From Clostridiaceae bacterium (GTDB lineage: Bacteria > Bacillota > Clostridia > Oscillospirales > Acutalibacteraceae): a stretch of DNA of 64,000 nucleotides. Position numbers and translations under genes: made by a program. The stretch lies in contig JAETSR010000002.1 of the NCBI GenBank assembly GCA_021769555.1, positions 124,001 through 188,000 on the forward strand. Direction: 5' to 3'. This document shows, in pieces, positions 40,416-49,069 of this stretch. The stretch's first letter is position 1; the number at the start of each line of letters is the position of its first letter. The notes beneath the pieces are model-generated. The model was not told where the DNA came from, made no database searches, and saw only the letters and a list, made by a program, of their open reading frames with translations.

Positions 40416-42130
40416 TAGTCCTTCCTCCCCTCTCCCATCTGGGACGTGGCAATCTCCCTGTACACTTCGCAGGACTCCATCAGTTCCTCATGGGTGCCGT
40501 ACCCCAGCTCCCGGCCCTCGTCCAGCACCAGTATATGGTCGGCGTGTAAGATGGAGCTCACCCGCTGGGCGATTATCACCGTTGTGACCCCGGAGTACTC
40601 CTCCCTGAGCCCCTTGCGAAGGGCCGCGTCGGTCTTATAGTCCAGGGCCGAGGATGAGTCGTCCAGCACCAGTATGTCCGGCGTGCCGGCTAAAGCCCTG
40701 GCTACAAGCACCCGCTGCTTCTGCCCGCCGGACAGGTTAGTGCCCTTTGAGGTGAGCATATGCCCGAAGCCCTCGGGGAGGGCCGAGATAAACTCCATGG
40801 CCTGGGCGCATTTTGCCGCCTTCTCTATCTCGCCGTCCGGGAGGCCCCGGCCGAAGTCTATGTTCTCCCGGATGGTGTCGGCAAAGAGCGCGTCGTTCTG
40901 GAACACCACCCCGAACATCCTGTGCAGCTCCTCCTCGGGTATAGATTTTATGGGCCGCCCGCCTATCGCTATCCTGCCGCTGTCCGTGTCGTAGAGGCGC
41001 ATGAGAAGGTTTATCAGCGTGGACTTCCCACAGCCTGTAGCCCCGATTATCCCCAGGGTCTCCCCCCTTCTGAGCCTGAAGCTGATGTCCTCCACATTCG
41101 GGTCGGTCTTATTATAGGAAAATGTCACCTTATCGAACTCAATATGATAGGGGGAGTCCTCCCTTTCGGCGGGCTCCACCTCCAGGTCTGTTGGCGCCGA
41201 GAGCACCGCCGCTATGCGGTCCCCGCTGGCGGAGCTCCTTGAGAATGACACGAATATCCTCGTCATTGCCATCATGGCGTTTAAAATAATCGTAAAATAG
41301 CTCAGAAAAGCTATAATCTTGCCCGGCTGGGTGAGCCCGGCGTTTACCCGGAACGCGCCCACAATAATCACCGCCGTGAGGCCCAGGTTCAGGAAAAGGT
41401 TCATCAGCGGGTTCGTCAGGGCCATGGTGGTCCCCGCCCGGGTCTCCTTATGGGACACGCCCTCGTTCACCCCGGCGAAGCGCTCCCGCTCGTAGTCCAC
41501 CTTTGAGAGGGCCTTTATCACCCGTATGCCCGAAATTGTCTCCCGCACGGTGCGCACCATGCCGTCCACGCTCTGCTGGAGCTCCGTATACATGGGCACG
41601 CCCTTTTTTGAGACGCTGTATACCAAAACGCCTATAAAGGGCAGGGTGCACACCAGCACCAGGGTGAGCACCGGGTCCAGGGTGAGGGTTATGAGCACGC
41701 CGCCCACCAGGAGTATGGGGGCGCGTATGCCTATGCGCTGCATCATCCCCAGCATCTGGTGCACATTATATGTATCGGTGGTGAGCCGCGCCTCAAGGGA
41801 GGGTATGCTGTAGGAGTCCACCTGCCCGCAGGAGAGGCGGGATATTTTCTCAAACAGGTCGTGGCGTATCTTCTCCGTGGTGTGCTGGGCCACCCAGGCG
41901 GCCATGCGGTTGGCCAAAATGTTCGTGAGCCAGGCCATCACAGCCGCCCCTATCATTGCCCCGCCCCATATGGCCACAAGGCCCATGTCCCCCATGGGGG
42001 CCACCTCGTCTATCATGTACGAGAGTATCCAGGGCAGCAGAAGGTCCATAACCGAGCCGATGAACTTGATGGTGAGCCCCAGGCTCATTCGGGGCACAAA
42101 GGGCTTTAGGTAGCGGAATATCATTCTCAT
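40415..42130 (-). CDS. ABC exporter, permease-ATPase subunit with degenerate Walker B
   Basis: A 571-residue exporter half: six membrane helices, then GATGCGKST, LSGGQKQRVLVAR and ILVLDDSSSALD, with Asp in place of the catalytic Glu. First gene of a two-gene operon with a consensus-like promoter. The start at 42130 has a weak AAGGAGC site; an ATG two codons later is also possible. It is divergent from the surface-polymer cluster. Confidence 0.9.
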   Translation of the reverse strand: MRMIFRYLKPFVPRMSLGLTIKFIGSVMDLLLPWILSYMIDEVAPMGDMGLVAIWGGAMIGAAVMAWLTNILANRMAAWVAQHTTEKIRHDLFEKISRLSCGQVDSYSIPSLEARLTTDTYNVHQMLGMMQRIGIRAPILLVGGVLITLTLDPVLTLVLVCTLPFIGVLVYSVSKKGVPMYTELQQSVDGMVRTVRETISGIRVIKALSKVDYERERFAGVNEGVSHKETRAGTTMALTNPLMNLFLNLGLTAVIIVGAFRVNAGLTQPGKIIAFLSYFTIILNAMMAMTRIFVSFSRSSASGDRIAAVLSAPTDLEVEPAEREDSPYHIEFDKVTFSYNKTDPNVEDISFRLRRGETLGIIGATGCGKSTLINLLMRLYDTDSGRIAIGGRPIKSIPEEELHRMFGVVFQNDALFADTIRENIDFGRGLPDGEIEKAAKCAQAMEFISALPEGFGHMLTSKGTNLSGGQKQRVLVARALAGTPDILVLDDSSSALDYKTDAALRKGLREEYSGVTTVIIAQRVSSILHADHILVLDEGRELGYGTHEELMESCEVYREIATSQMGEGRKD

Positions 42131-42171
42131 GGGCGCGCTCCTTTTTGGTTTATACGAGGCTTTTTCATGTA

Positions 42172-42200
42172 ATTATACACCCATATAGTTGAAAGTGCAA
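42172..42200 (-). promoter_or_regulatory. Promoter of the second ABC exporter pair
   Basis: Minus-strand TTGCAC (42195-42200) and TATAAT (42172-42177), 17 bp apart. Confidence 0.75.
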
Positions 42201-42229
42201 CTATTTTCCCGAAATAAATCTCCCTAAAT

Positions 42230-42258
42230 TTGACAACCGGAGCTTTAGGGGCTATAAT
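42230..42258 (+). promoter_or_regulatory. Promoter of the surface-polymer cluster
   Basis: TTGACA (42230-42235) and TATAAT (42253-42258) exactly 17 bp apart: a full sigma-A consensus, 35 bp upstream of the first glycosyltransferase gene. Confidence 0.9.
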
Positions 42259-42293
42259 ATACCTAATAATTATCCGAAAGAGGGGGCCGGCCC

Positions 42294-43268
42294 ATGCCCA
42301 AGGTCACAGTCTCTGTACCGGTATACAATGTAGAAAAATATCTCAAAAAGTGCACGGACTCCATACTCTCCCAGACCGAGGGGGATATAGAGCTCCTGCT
42401 TGTAGACGACGGCTCCACCGACAGCAGCGGGGCCCTGTGCGACAGGATAGCCGGAACGGACCCCCGGGTCCGGGTGATACATCAGGAGAACCGGGGCCTT
42501 GGCGGGGCCAGGAACACCGGCATGGAGAACGCCCGGGGGGAGTGGATTATCTTCCCGGACAGCGACGACTGGCTGGAGCCCGAGACCATAGAGCGGGCCC
42601 TTAAAACGGCTGAAAGCGCCGGGGCCGACATGTCCCTCTTTGCCTTCAGGTCCGTGGACGAGGGCGGCAGGACCATTTCAGAGCACTTCGAGTCCCTTCC
42701 GGAGGGGGAGCCCCTTGACCCCCGGGAGCGCAGGGACCTGCTGCTCATCGCCCCCAACGCCTGGTCCAAGCTCTACAGGACGGACCTTTTCCGGCGCACC
42801 GGCGTGCGGTACCCCCCGAGGGTCTGGTATGAGGACATACGCACCACCTCAAAGCTCCTGCCCTGGTGCGGCAGGGTGGCGTATACAGGCTATATAGGCT
42901 ATAACTATTTACAGCGCCAGGGCTCAATTATGAACAATATGGCTTTGGAGCGCAACCGCGAGATAATCGAGGCCTTTGACGATATACTGGGCTGGTACAT
43001 GGAGCAGGGGCTTTTTGAGGAATACCGTCAGGAGCTTGAGTACCTGACCCTGTTCCACCTGTACCTGACGGCCACGGTGAGGGTCGCCCGGGCTGACCCC
43101 CGGCACCCCCTTTTGGGGGAGTTTGCGGACTCGGTGAAAAAGCGCTTCCCGGACTACAGGAGGAACCCGTACCTTGCGCGGCTGAGCCGCCCGAGGAGGC
43201 TGGCCCTCCGGCTCACGGAGCACAGGCTCTACGGGCTCTTGAATCTGGCCTTTAAGCTGAAGGGATAA
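42294..43268 (+). CDS. Family 2 glycosyltransferase
   Basis: A 324-residue GT-A enzyme. The N-terminal ~110 residues are a GT2 domain with VSVPVYNVEKYLKKCTDSILSQ, LLVDDGSTDSSG, ENRGLGGARNTGMENARGEW and the metal/nucleotide motif FPDSDDW (a DxD form). The C-terminal part is helical and may bind the acceptor or membrane. AGAGGGGG precedes the ATG. First gene of a surface-polymer operon. Which sugar it adds cannot be told. Confidence 0.92.
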   Translation: MPKVTVSVPVYNVEKYLKKCTDSILSQTEGDIELLLVDDGSTDSSGALCDRIAGTDPRVRVIHQENRGLGGARNTGMENARGEWIIFPDSDDWLEPETIERALKTAESAGADMSLFAFRSVDEGGRTISEHFESLPEGEPLDPRERRDLLLIAPNAWSKLYRTDLFRRTGVRYPPRVWYEDIRTTSKLLPWCGRVAYTGYIGYNYLQRQGSIMNNMALERNREIIEAFDDILGWYMEQGLFEEYRQELEYLTLFHLYLTATVRVARADPRHPLLGEFADSVKKRFPDYRRNPYLARLSRPRRLALRLTEHRLYGLLNLAFKLKG

Positions 43269-43280
43269 GGAGGGGAGCGT

Positions 43281-44597
43281 TTGAGCTTAAAAGACAAATG
43301 GCAGCACAGGACGCGGCACAGCCTCCTTGAGAACACGGTTATGCTGTATATTTTACAGTTCTCGAACATGGCCCTGGGCATGCTCACCCAGGGGTATAAA
43401 ATGCGTGTGCTGGGCGTGGAGCTGGTGGGGCTTTTGGGAGCGGGGCAGTACGCCGCCAACTTCTTCCTGATATTCCTGGACTTCGGCTTCCTGCTCTCAG
43501 CCACGGCAAAGGTCTCCGCCCGGCGGGAGGACAAGAGGGAGCTCTCCCGGATACTCTCCTGCGTTGTGGCGGCGAAGGTCATCTTTACGATAATATCCGC
43601 CTTAGTTCTCACCTTCTTCATCGTCCCGAAGCTCTCCGGCCCCGGGGAGGTGCTGGCCTACTACTTCTTCCTGCTGTCCTGCGTGGCCTCTACAATGCTG
43701 CCCGACTATATGTACCGCGGGCTCGAGCAGATGTCCGCCATAACCATACGGGCTGTGGCGATAAAGTTCGTGTCCACCCTTCTTGTCTTCGTGCTGGTGA
43801 GAAGGCCCGAGGACTTCTACCTCTCCCCCCTGTGCACGGCCATAGGGAACCTGGGGGCCCTGGCCTTCGTGTACTGGCACCTGCACAGCCGGGTGGGCGT
43901 GGGCTTCATGAGGGTGAGCATAAAAGATATATGGATAGAGATAAGGGACTCCTCCCAGTTCCTCCTGTCCCGCATGGCGGCCTCCGTCAACTCCAACCTG
44001 AACGGACTCCTGTTAAAGAACGCCATGCCCGCGGGCAGCCCTGACATGTTCACAAACCCGGAGACAGCCACCGGCCTTTATACCAACGCCGACACCGTCA
44101 TCATCGCCGCCCGCAACGGCATGTCGCCCATTGCGGACAGCCTCTATCCCCATATGATGAAGCACCGGAACTTCGGCATAGTAAAGAAGGCCATGCTCTT
44201 TGTCTACCCGGTCATCTTAGGGGGATGCGCCTTTGTGTTCGCCTTCGCCGAGCCCCTGCTCACTGTCTGGCTCGGCCCGGAGGGCGTGAACGTGGTGCTC
44301 CCCCTGAGGCTGATGATACCCGTGGCGGTGTTCGCCTTCCCGAACTATGTGCTGGGCTACCCCACCCTCGGGGCGATGGGCCTTGCAAAATACGCCAATA
44401 TCTCCACGGGCTTCGGCACCGCCGTCTACCTTACCGGCGCCTTTATATGCTACAGGACCGCCGGTATCAGCCTGCCGGCGCTGTGCGTGCTGTCCTCGGT
44501 GACGGAGCTCTCCATACTGCTCTTCCGGCTTGTGATAATATTTTCCCATAGGGGGCTTTTGAAACAGAGCCCCCGCGGGGAGGAGGAAAAGGCATGA
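43281..44597 (+). CDS. Polysaccharide flippase-like membrane protein (MOP/Wzx superfamily)
   Basis: A 438-residue membrane protein with 11-12 predicted helices and the MOP/Wzx pattern: NTVMLYILQFSNMALGML and GLLGAGQYAANFFLIFLDFGF near the start, and MIPVAVFAFPNYVLGYPTLGAMGLAKYANI late. Such proteins flip lipid-linked glycans outward. It starts with TTG preceded by AAGGAGGGG, 12 bp after the glycosyltransferase gene, and its stop overlaps the next gene (ATGA). Confidence 0.85.
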   Translation: MSLKDKWQHRTRHSLLENTVMLYILQFSNMALGMLTQGYKMRVLGVELVGLLGAGQYAANFFLIFLDFGFLLSATAKVSARREDKRELSRILSCVVAAKVIFTIISALVLTFFIVPKLSGPGEVLAYYFFLLSCVASTMLPDYMYRGLEQMSAITIRAVAIKFVSTLLVFVLVRRPEDFYLSPLCTAIGNLGALAFVYWHLHSRVGVGFMRVSIKDIWIEIRDSSQFLLSRMAASVNSNLNGLLLKNAMPAGSPDMFTNPETATGLYTNADTVIIAARNGMSPIADSLYPHMMKHRNFGIVKKAMLFVYPVILGGCAFVFAFAEPLLTVWLGPEGVNVVLPLRLMIPVAVFAFPNYVLGYPTLGAMGLAKYANISTGFGTAVYLTGAFICYRTAGISLPALCVLSSVTELSILLFRLVIIFSHRGLLKQSPRGEEEKA

Positions 44598-45751
44598 ATA
44601 TTGTAAAAAAGCTTATACGAAACGTCATCTGGCAGGCGCTCTCGTTCCTTCCGAAGGAGGAGAAAAAGGTGGTCTGCCAGAGCTTCTACGGCCGGGGCTG
44701 GTCCGACAGCCCGGGGGCCATAGGAAACGAGCTGCTGAAAAGGGGCTGGCATGTGTACTGGACCTTAAAGTCCAAGGAGGACGCCCTGTCCCTGCCCGAG
44801 GGCGTCACGCCCATAAAGCCCGACAGCCTCAAGGGCATATACCACCAGTGCACGGCTTCCGCCTGGGTAGACAACTGCCGCAAGTGGGGTTATACGAAAA
44901 AACGCGGGAAGACTAAGTATATCCAGACCTGGCACGGCTTCCCCCTAAAGCGCATTGAGGTAGACGCCATATCCGTCCTGGACAAAAGCTATGTCCGCGC
45001 GGCAAAGCTGGACTCCGACATGTGCGACCTTTTCATATCCAACAGCTCCTTCCTGTCAGAGCTCTATCTCGATTCCTTCTGGTACTACGGCGAGGTTCTG
45101 GAGTGCGGCTCCCCCAGGAACGACATCCTCTTCGCCCCACCTGAGCCCATAGAGCGCAAGGTTCGGGAGCGCCTGCATGTCCCAAAGGACAAAAAGCTCG
45201 CCCTCTATGCCCCAACCTTCCGCCAGGACCTGGGCCTTGACGTTTATGACATGGACTACGGGCGGGTGTGCCGGGCCCTCTCTGAGCGCTTCGGCGGGGA
45301 CTGGCTGATACTGGCAAAGCTCCACCCGAATATAGCCTCCAAGGCCAAAAAGCTCTCCCTGGACCCGGAATACGTGCTGAACGCCTCGGACTACGCGGAC
45401 ATACAGGAGCTGTACGTAGCCTGCCATGCCCTTCTCACCGACTATTCCTCGGTGATGTTCGACTATATGAACACAGGCAGGCCCTGTTTCCTCTATGTGA
45501 ACGACATGCAGGACTATAAGCGCGACCGCAACCTCTATTTTAACGCTGAGCATATCCCCTTCGCCATGGCCGAGGACAACGACAAGCTTGAGGCCGCCAT
45601 CCTCGCCTATGACGAGAACACGCAGAAGGAGCGGGTGGCCTGGTTCAGCCAGGGCATTGGGCTCAAGGAGGAGGGCACCGCCGCAAAGCAGGCCGCGGAC
45701 TGGCTCGAGGCGAAAATGCAGGGCAAATTTGCATTTCCCGGCAGCACGTGA
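44594..45751 (+). CDS. CDP-glycerol glycerophosphotransferase family protein
   Basis: A 385-residue GT-B-like enzyme of the TagB/TagF family, which transfers glycerol-phosphate (or related polyol-phosphate) from CDP-glycerol. Landmarks: VCQSFYGRGWSDSPGAIGNEL, YIQTWHGFPLKRI (family His), SSFLSELYLDSFWY, GSPRNDILF, LYAPTFRQD, LAKLHPNI, and ALLTDYSSVMFDYMNTGRPC. Start overlaps the flippase gene by four bases. It suggests that the polymer carries polyol-phosphate, as in teichoic acids. An N-terminal amphipathic helix is the likely membrane contact. Confidence 0.92.
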   Translation: MNIVKKLIRNVIWQALSFLPKEEKKVVCQSFYGRGWSDSPGAIGNELLKRGWHVYWTLKSKEDALSLPEGVTPIKPDSLKGIYHQCTASAWVDNCRKWGYTKKRGKTKYIQTWHGFPLKRIEVDAISVLDKSYVRAAKLDSDMCDLFISNSSFLSELYLDSFWYYGEVLECGSPRNDILFAPPEPIERKVRERLHVPKDKKLALYAPTFRQDLGLDVYDMDYGRVCRALSERFGGDWLILAKLHPNIASKAKKLSLDPEYVLNASDYADIQELYVACHALLTDYSSVMFDYMNTGRPCFLYVNDMQDYKRDRNLYFNAEHIPFAMAEDNDKLEAAILAYDENTQKERVAWFSQGIGLKEEGTAAKQAADWLEAKMQGKFAFPGST

Positions 45752-45757
45752 TATAAT
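45729..45757 (+). promoter_or_regulatory. Internal promoter before sugar transferase gene
   Basis: TTGCAT (45729-45734) and TATAAT (45752-45757), 17 bp apart, overlap the end of the CDP-glycerol transferase gene. The second half of the cluster can be transcribed separately. Confidence 0.7.
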
Positions 45758-45798
45758 AGCCGGTAATAATACAACTAATCCACCCGGAGGGTGACTCT

Positions 45799-47220
45799 AT
45801 GCACACCATGATAAAGAAGCTCAAGCGCACCGTGGTATTTGTGCTGAAGCTGGCGCTGTTCGCCTCGCTTTTCGGCATATTCTTCGGCATATTCGGCATA
45901 AAAAACCCCTGGCTCTTCAACCTCTCCCGCACCACCGGCGTCACCATGGTGACCTTCGTTGTGCTGGGCATTGCCCTCATGTCCGTATACGGCGGCTATT
46001 CAATAGGCACGCAGAAGTCAAAGCCCATAGTGCACTCAATGGCCCTCGCCACAATCATGACGGACCTTGTGACACACCTGCAGCTCTCCATAATGAACAC
46101 CAGCGAGAAGAATAACGACCACTTTGTCTATGAGACGCCGCACCTGTTACTCCTTGTAATGGTTTTGCAGATACTTGTAATAGTCTTCTTCGCCTATTTC
46201 GGCAACTATGTCTACTTCTCCCTGGAGCCCCCGGAGAAGTGCTGCGTCATATCATCTTCAAGGCAGAGCCTGGGGAACATCATCCCCAAGGTGCGGCGCT
46301 TCAAAAAGCAGTATGAGATAGACGAGATAATCCGCTACGACGACCCGAAGGTGCTGGACGTGGTGCAGAGGAGCAACACCGTCTTCCTCTACGACGTGCC
46401 CATAAAGGAGCGCAACGACCTTATCTCCTTCTGCTACCAGACGCAAAAAAACATATACTATAACTTCGAGACCATAGACGTGGTGAGCCAGGGGGCGAAA
46501 TATGTCACACTGGACGACAAGTCCATGGTGATGTACACTGCAAAGGACCTGACTATGGAGCAGCGGATAGTCAAGCGCCTTACGGACCTTGCCGTGTCCA
46601 TAGTGGGGCTTCTGCTCACGAGCCCCGTCATGCTGGGCTGCGCCATAGCCATAAAGCTTGACGACGGCGGGAAGGTCTTCTATAAGCAGAAGCGCCTTAC
46701 AAAGTACGGAAGGGTCTTCGAGGTCTATAAGTTCCGCACCATGAAGGAGGCGAACTCCATAAATAAGTCCGTCACCGAGAACGACGACAGGATAACGAGG
46801 GTGGGCAAGGTCCTCAGGAAGTTCAGGATAGACGAGCTGCCCCAGCTTCTAAACATTTTGAAGGGCGACATGACCGTTGTGGGCCCCAGGCCCGAAATGC
46901 TTGAGAATGTGGAGAAGTACACCGAGGAGCTACCCGAGTTCTCCTACCGCCTCAGGATGAAGGCCGGGCTCACGGGCCTTGCCCAGATATCCGGCAAGTA
47001 CAACACCTCCCCAAAGGACAAGCTTGTGATGGACCTTATGTATATTGAAAACTACAGCATATGGCAGGACTTCAAGCTCATATTCCAGACTGTCACGGTG
47101 TTCCTGAAAGCGTCGGAGAGCACCGAGGCCTTTGGCAAAAACGAGCTCTACGACTTTGACAACGACAGGGAGCGGGACAGAAGGCCCGCCTCCAAGGAGG
47201 AAGACAATGGCGATAAATGA
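45799..47220 (+). CDS. Undecaprenyl-phosphate sugar phosphotransferase (initiating, WcaJ/EpsE-like)
   Basis: A 473-residue membrane protein. About four N-terminal helices (residues about 10-150), then a soluble CoA-binding-like part, then the bacterial sugar-transferase domain (about 255-445): KRLTDLAVSIVGLLLTSPVM, GKVFYKQKRLTKYGRVFEVYKFRTM, DDRITRVGKVLRKFRIDELPQLLNILKGDM, and VVGPRPEM. It starts glycan assembly by linking a sugar-phosphate to undecaprenyl phosphate. ATG after CGGAGGGTGA. Its last 14 bases overlap the TagA/WecG gene. A WcaJ-type initiator together with a TagA-type second enzyme implies a two-sugar linkage unit. Confidence 0.93.
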   Translation: MHTMIKKLKRTVVFVLKLALFASLFGIFFGIFGIKNPWLFNLSRTTGVTMVTFVVLGIALMSVYGGYSIGTQKSKPIVHSMALATIMTDLVTHLQLSIMNTSEKNNDHFVYETPHLLLLVMVLQILVIVFFAYFGNYVYFSLEPPEKCCVISSSRQSLGNIIPKVRRFKKQYEIDEIIRYDDPKVLDVVQRSNTVFLYDVPIKERNDLISFCYQTQKNIYYNFETIDVVSQGAKYVTLDDKSMVMYTAKDLTMEQRIVKRLTDLAVSIVGLLLTSPVMLGCAIAIKLDDGGKVFYKQKRLTKYGRVFEVYKFRTMKEANSINKSVTENDDRITRVGKVLRKFRIDELPQLLNILKGDMTVVGPRPEMLENVEKYTEELPEFSYRLRMKAGLTGLAQISGKYNTSPKDKLVMDLMYIENYSIWQDFKLIFQTVTVFLKASESTEAFGKNELYDFDNDRERDRRPASKEEDNGDK

Positions 47221-47920
47221 GTATCTTAAAAGAGTGTACGGGGGCTCCGCCCAGTCATACTTCCAGCGGGCCGGGAGCGCCCTGCTGGATGGTGAGCGGC
47301 TGTTTACCGTCACCGCGAACCCCGAGATAATCATGCACGCGGACAGGGACCCGAAGATAAGGGCCCTGCTGCTCTCGCCGGACGCGGAGATAATCCCCGA
47401 CGGCATAAGCGTTGTGAGGGCCATGGAGATACTGGGCCTGAATGTGTCGGAGCGCATAACCGGCGTGGACCTGGCCGCCAGCCTTTTGAAGGCCGCCGGG
47501 GAGAACGGCAGGAGCGTCTATCTTCTGGGGGCAAAGGAGGAGGTGGTCTCGGCCCTGGCGGGGAAGCTCTCGTCCCAGTACCCGGATATCACCGTCAATT
47601 ACCACAACGGCTACGACGGGGACAAGGACGTTATATTTGACGAGATAGCCTCCCTCTCCCCTGACCTGGTGCTGGTGGGCCTCGGCGTGCCCGCCCAGGA
47701 GCTTCTGATATACAGGCACCTTCCCAAGTTCACAAAGGGGGTGCTGGTGGGCGTGGGCGGCTCCTTCGACGTGCTCAGCGGCAGCAAGAAGCGGGCACCG
47801 GATATCTTCGTGAAGACAAACACCGAGTGGCTGTACCGCATAGCGAGGGAGCCCCAGCGGCTCGGGCGGTTCTGGAACAATAACGTGAAGTTTCTGCGGG
47901 AGGTCCGGAAAGCCAGGTAA
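47207..47920 (+). CDS. WecG/TagA/CpsF family glycosyltransferase
   Basis: A 237-residue GT26 enzyme: TVTANPEIIMHADRD, IIPDGISVVRAMEILG, RITGVDLAASLLKAAGENGRSVYLLGA, LVLVGLGVPAQELLIYR and VGVGGSFDVLSGSKKRAP, then the C-terminal NTEWLYRIAREPQRLGR. In teichoic acid synthesis TagA adds ManNAc to undecaprenyl-PP-GlcNAc. The ATG at 47207 follows CAAGGAGG; the frame is open further upstream inside the previous gene but without support. The UDP-GlcNAc 2-epimerase gene right after supplies the UDP-ManNAc this enzyme would need. Confidence 0.92.
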   Translation: MAINEYLKRVYGGSAQSYFQRAGSALLDGERLFTVTANPEIIMHADRDPKIRALLLSPDAEIIPDGISVVRAMEILGLNVSERITGVDLAASLLKAAGENGRSVYLLGAKEEVVSALAGKLSSQYPDITVNYHNGYDGDKDVIFDEIASLSPDLVLVGLGVPAQELLIYRHLPKFTKGVLVGVGGSFDVLSGSKKRAPDIFVKTNTEWLYRIAREPQRLGRFWNNNVKFLREVRKAR

Positions 47921-47944
47921 TACCCTGTTCTAAAGGAGGACAGT

Positions 47945-49051
47945 ATGAATAAAATAAAAGTAATGCTCGTCTTCGGCACCCGGCCCGAGACCATCAAAAT
48001 GGCCCCCTTAGTAAAGGAGCTCCAGGGCAGGCCGGAGTTTGAGACGGTCGTATGCGTCACGGCCCAGCACAGGCAGATGCTGGACCAGGTGCTCTCGGCC
48101 TTCGGGATAGTCCCCGACCACGACCTGGACATCATGAAGCCCGGCCAGACCCTCTCGGACATCACCGCAAGGGTCTTAAAGGGCCTTGAGGGCGTGATAC
48201 AAAAGGAGAAGCCCCAGATGGTGCTTGTCCACGGGGACACCACCACCACCTTCGCAGGGGCCCTCGCGGCCTACTACTGCCAGACGGCCGTGGGGCACGT
48301 GGAGGCGGGGCTTCGGACCCACAACAAGTACTCCCCGTACCCGGAGGAGATGAACAGGCAGTTCGTGGGCTGTATGACGGACCTGCACTTCTCCCCCACG
48401 GAGCAGAGCCGTCAGAACCTGCTCTCTGAGGGGAAGGACCCCAGGTCCATAGTCGTGACCGGGAACACGGCCATAGACGCCCTAAAGACCACCGTGCGGG
48501 AGGACTTCTCCGACCCCATCCTGGACTGGGCGGCGGGCTCAAGGCTCATAGTGATAACCGCCCACCGCCGGGAGAACCTTGGGGAGCCCATGCACAGGAT
48601 GTTCCGGGCCATACGCCGGGTGATGGAGGAACTGCCGGACACGAAGGCCGTGTACCCGGTGCACCTGAACCCCCTGGTGCAGGAGGCGGCAAGGGAGGAG
48701 CTCGGGGGCTTTGACCGGGTGAAGCTAGTGGAGCCCATGGAGGTGGTGGAGTTCCACAATCTCTTAGCCCGCTCGTACCTGATACTCACCGACAGCGGCG
48801 GCATACAGGAGGAGGCCCCCTCCCTCCATAAGCCCGTGATAGTCCTCCGGGACACCACCGAGCGGCCCGAGGGCGTGGCCGCGGGGACCCTAAAGCTCGC
48901 GGGCACGGACGAGGAAACTATTTACTCCATGGTCAAGGAGCTCCTGACGGACAAGAGCGAGTATGAGCGCATGGCGCGCGCGAGCAACCCCTACGGCGAC
49001 GGGCTGGCAAGCAGGCGCATAGCCGACGCTATACTCAATTATTTCAAATAA
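47945..49051 (+). CDS. wecB: UDP-N-acetylglucosamine 2-epimerase (non-hydrolysing)
   Basis: A 368-residue epimerase that interconverts UDP-GlcNAc and UDP-ManNAc (WecB/MnaA). Motifs: FGTRPETIKMAPL, TAQHRQMLDQVL, VHGDTTTTFAGALAAYY, VGHVEAGLRT, YPEEMNRQ, VTGNTAIDAL, HRREN, and LTDSGGIQEEAPSLHKPV with VLRDTTERPEGV. AAAGGAGG stands before the ATG. It is placed between the TagA/WecG enzyme and an LTA-synthase-like protein and feeds the former. Confidence 0.96.
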   Translation: MNKIKVMLVFGTRPETIKMAPLVKELQGRPEFETVVCVTAQHRQMLDQVLSAFGIVPDHDLDIMKPGQTLSDITARVLKGLEGVIQKEKPQMVLVHGDTTTTFAGALAAYYCQTAVGHVEAGLRTHNKYSPYPEEMNRQFVGCMTDLHFSPTEQSRQNLLSEGKDPRSIVVTGNTAIDALKTTVREDFSDPILDWAAGSRLIVITAHRRENLGEPMHRMFRAIRRVMEELPDTKAVYPVHLNPLVQEAAREELGGFDRVKLVEPMEVVEFHNLLARSYLILTDSGGIQEEAPSLHKPVIVLRDTTERPEGVAAGTLKLAGTDEETIYSMVKELLTDKSEYERMARASNPYGDGLASRRIADAILNYFK

Positions 49052-49069
49052 TTACGGAGAAATTGCCCT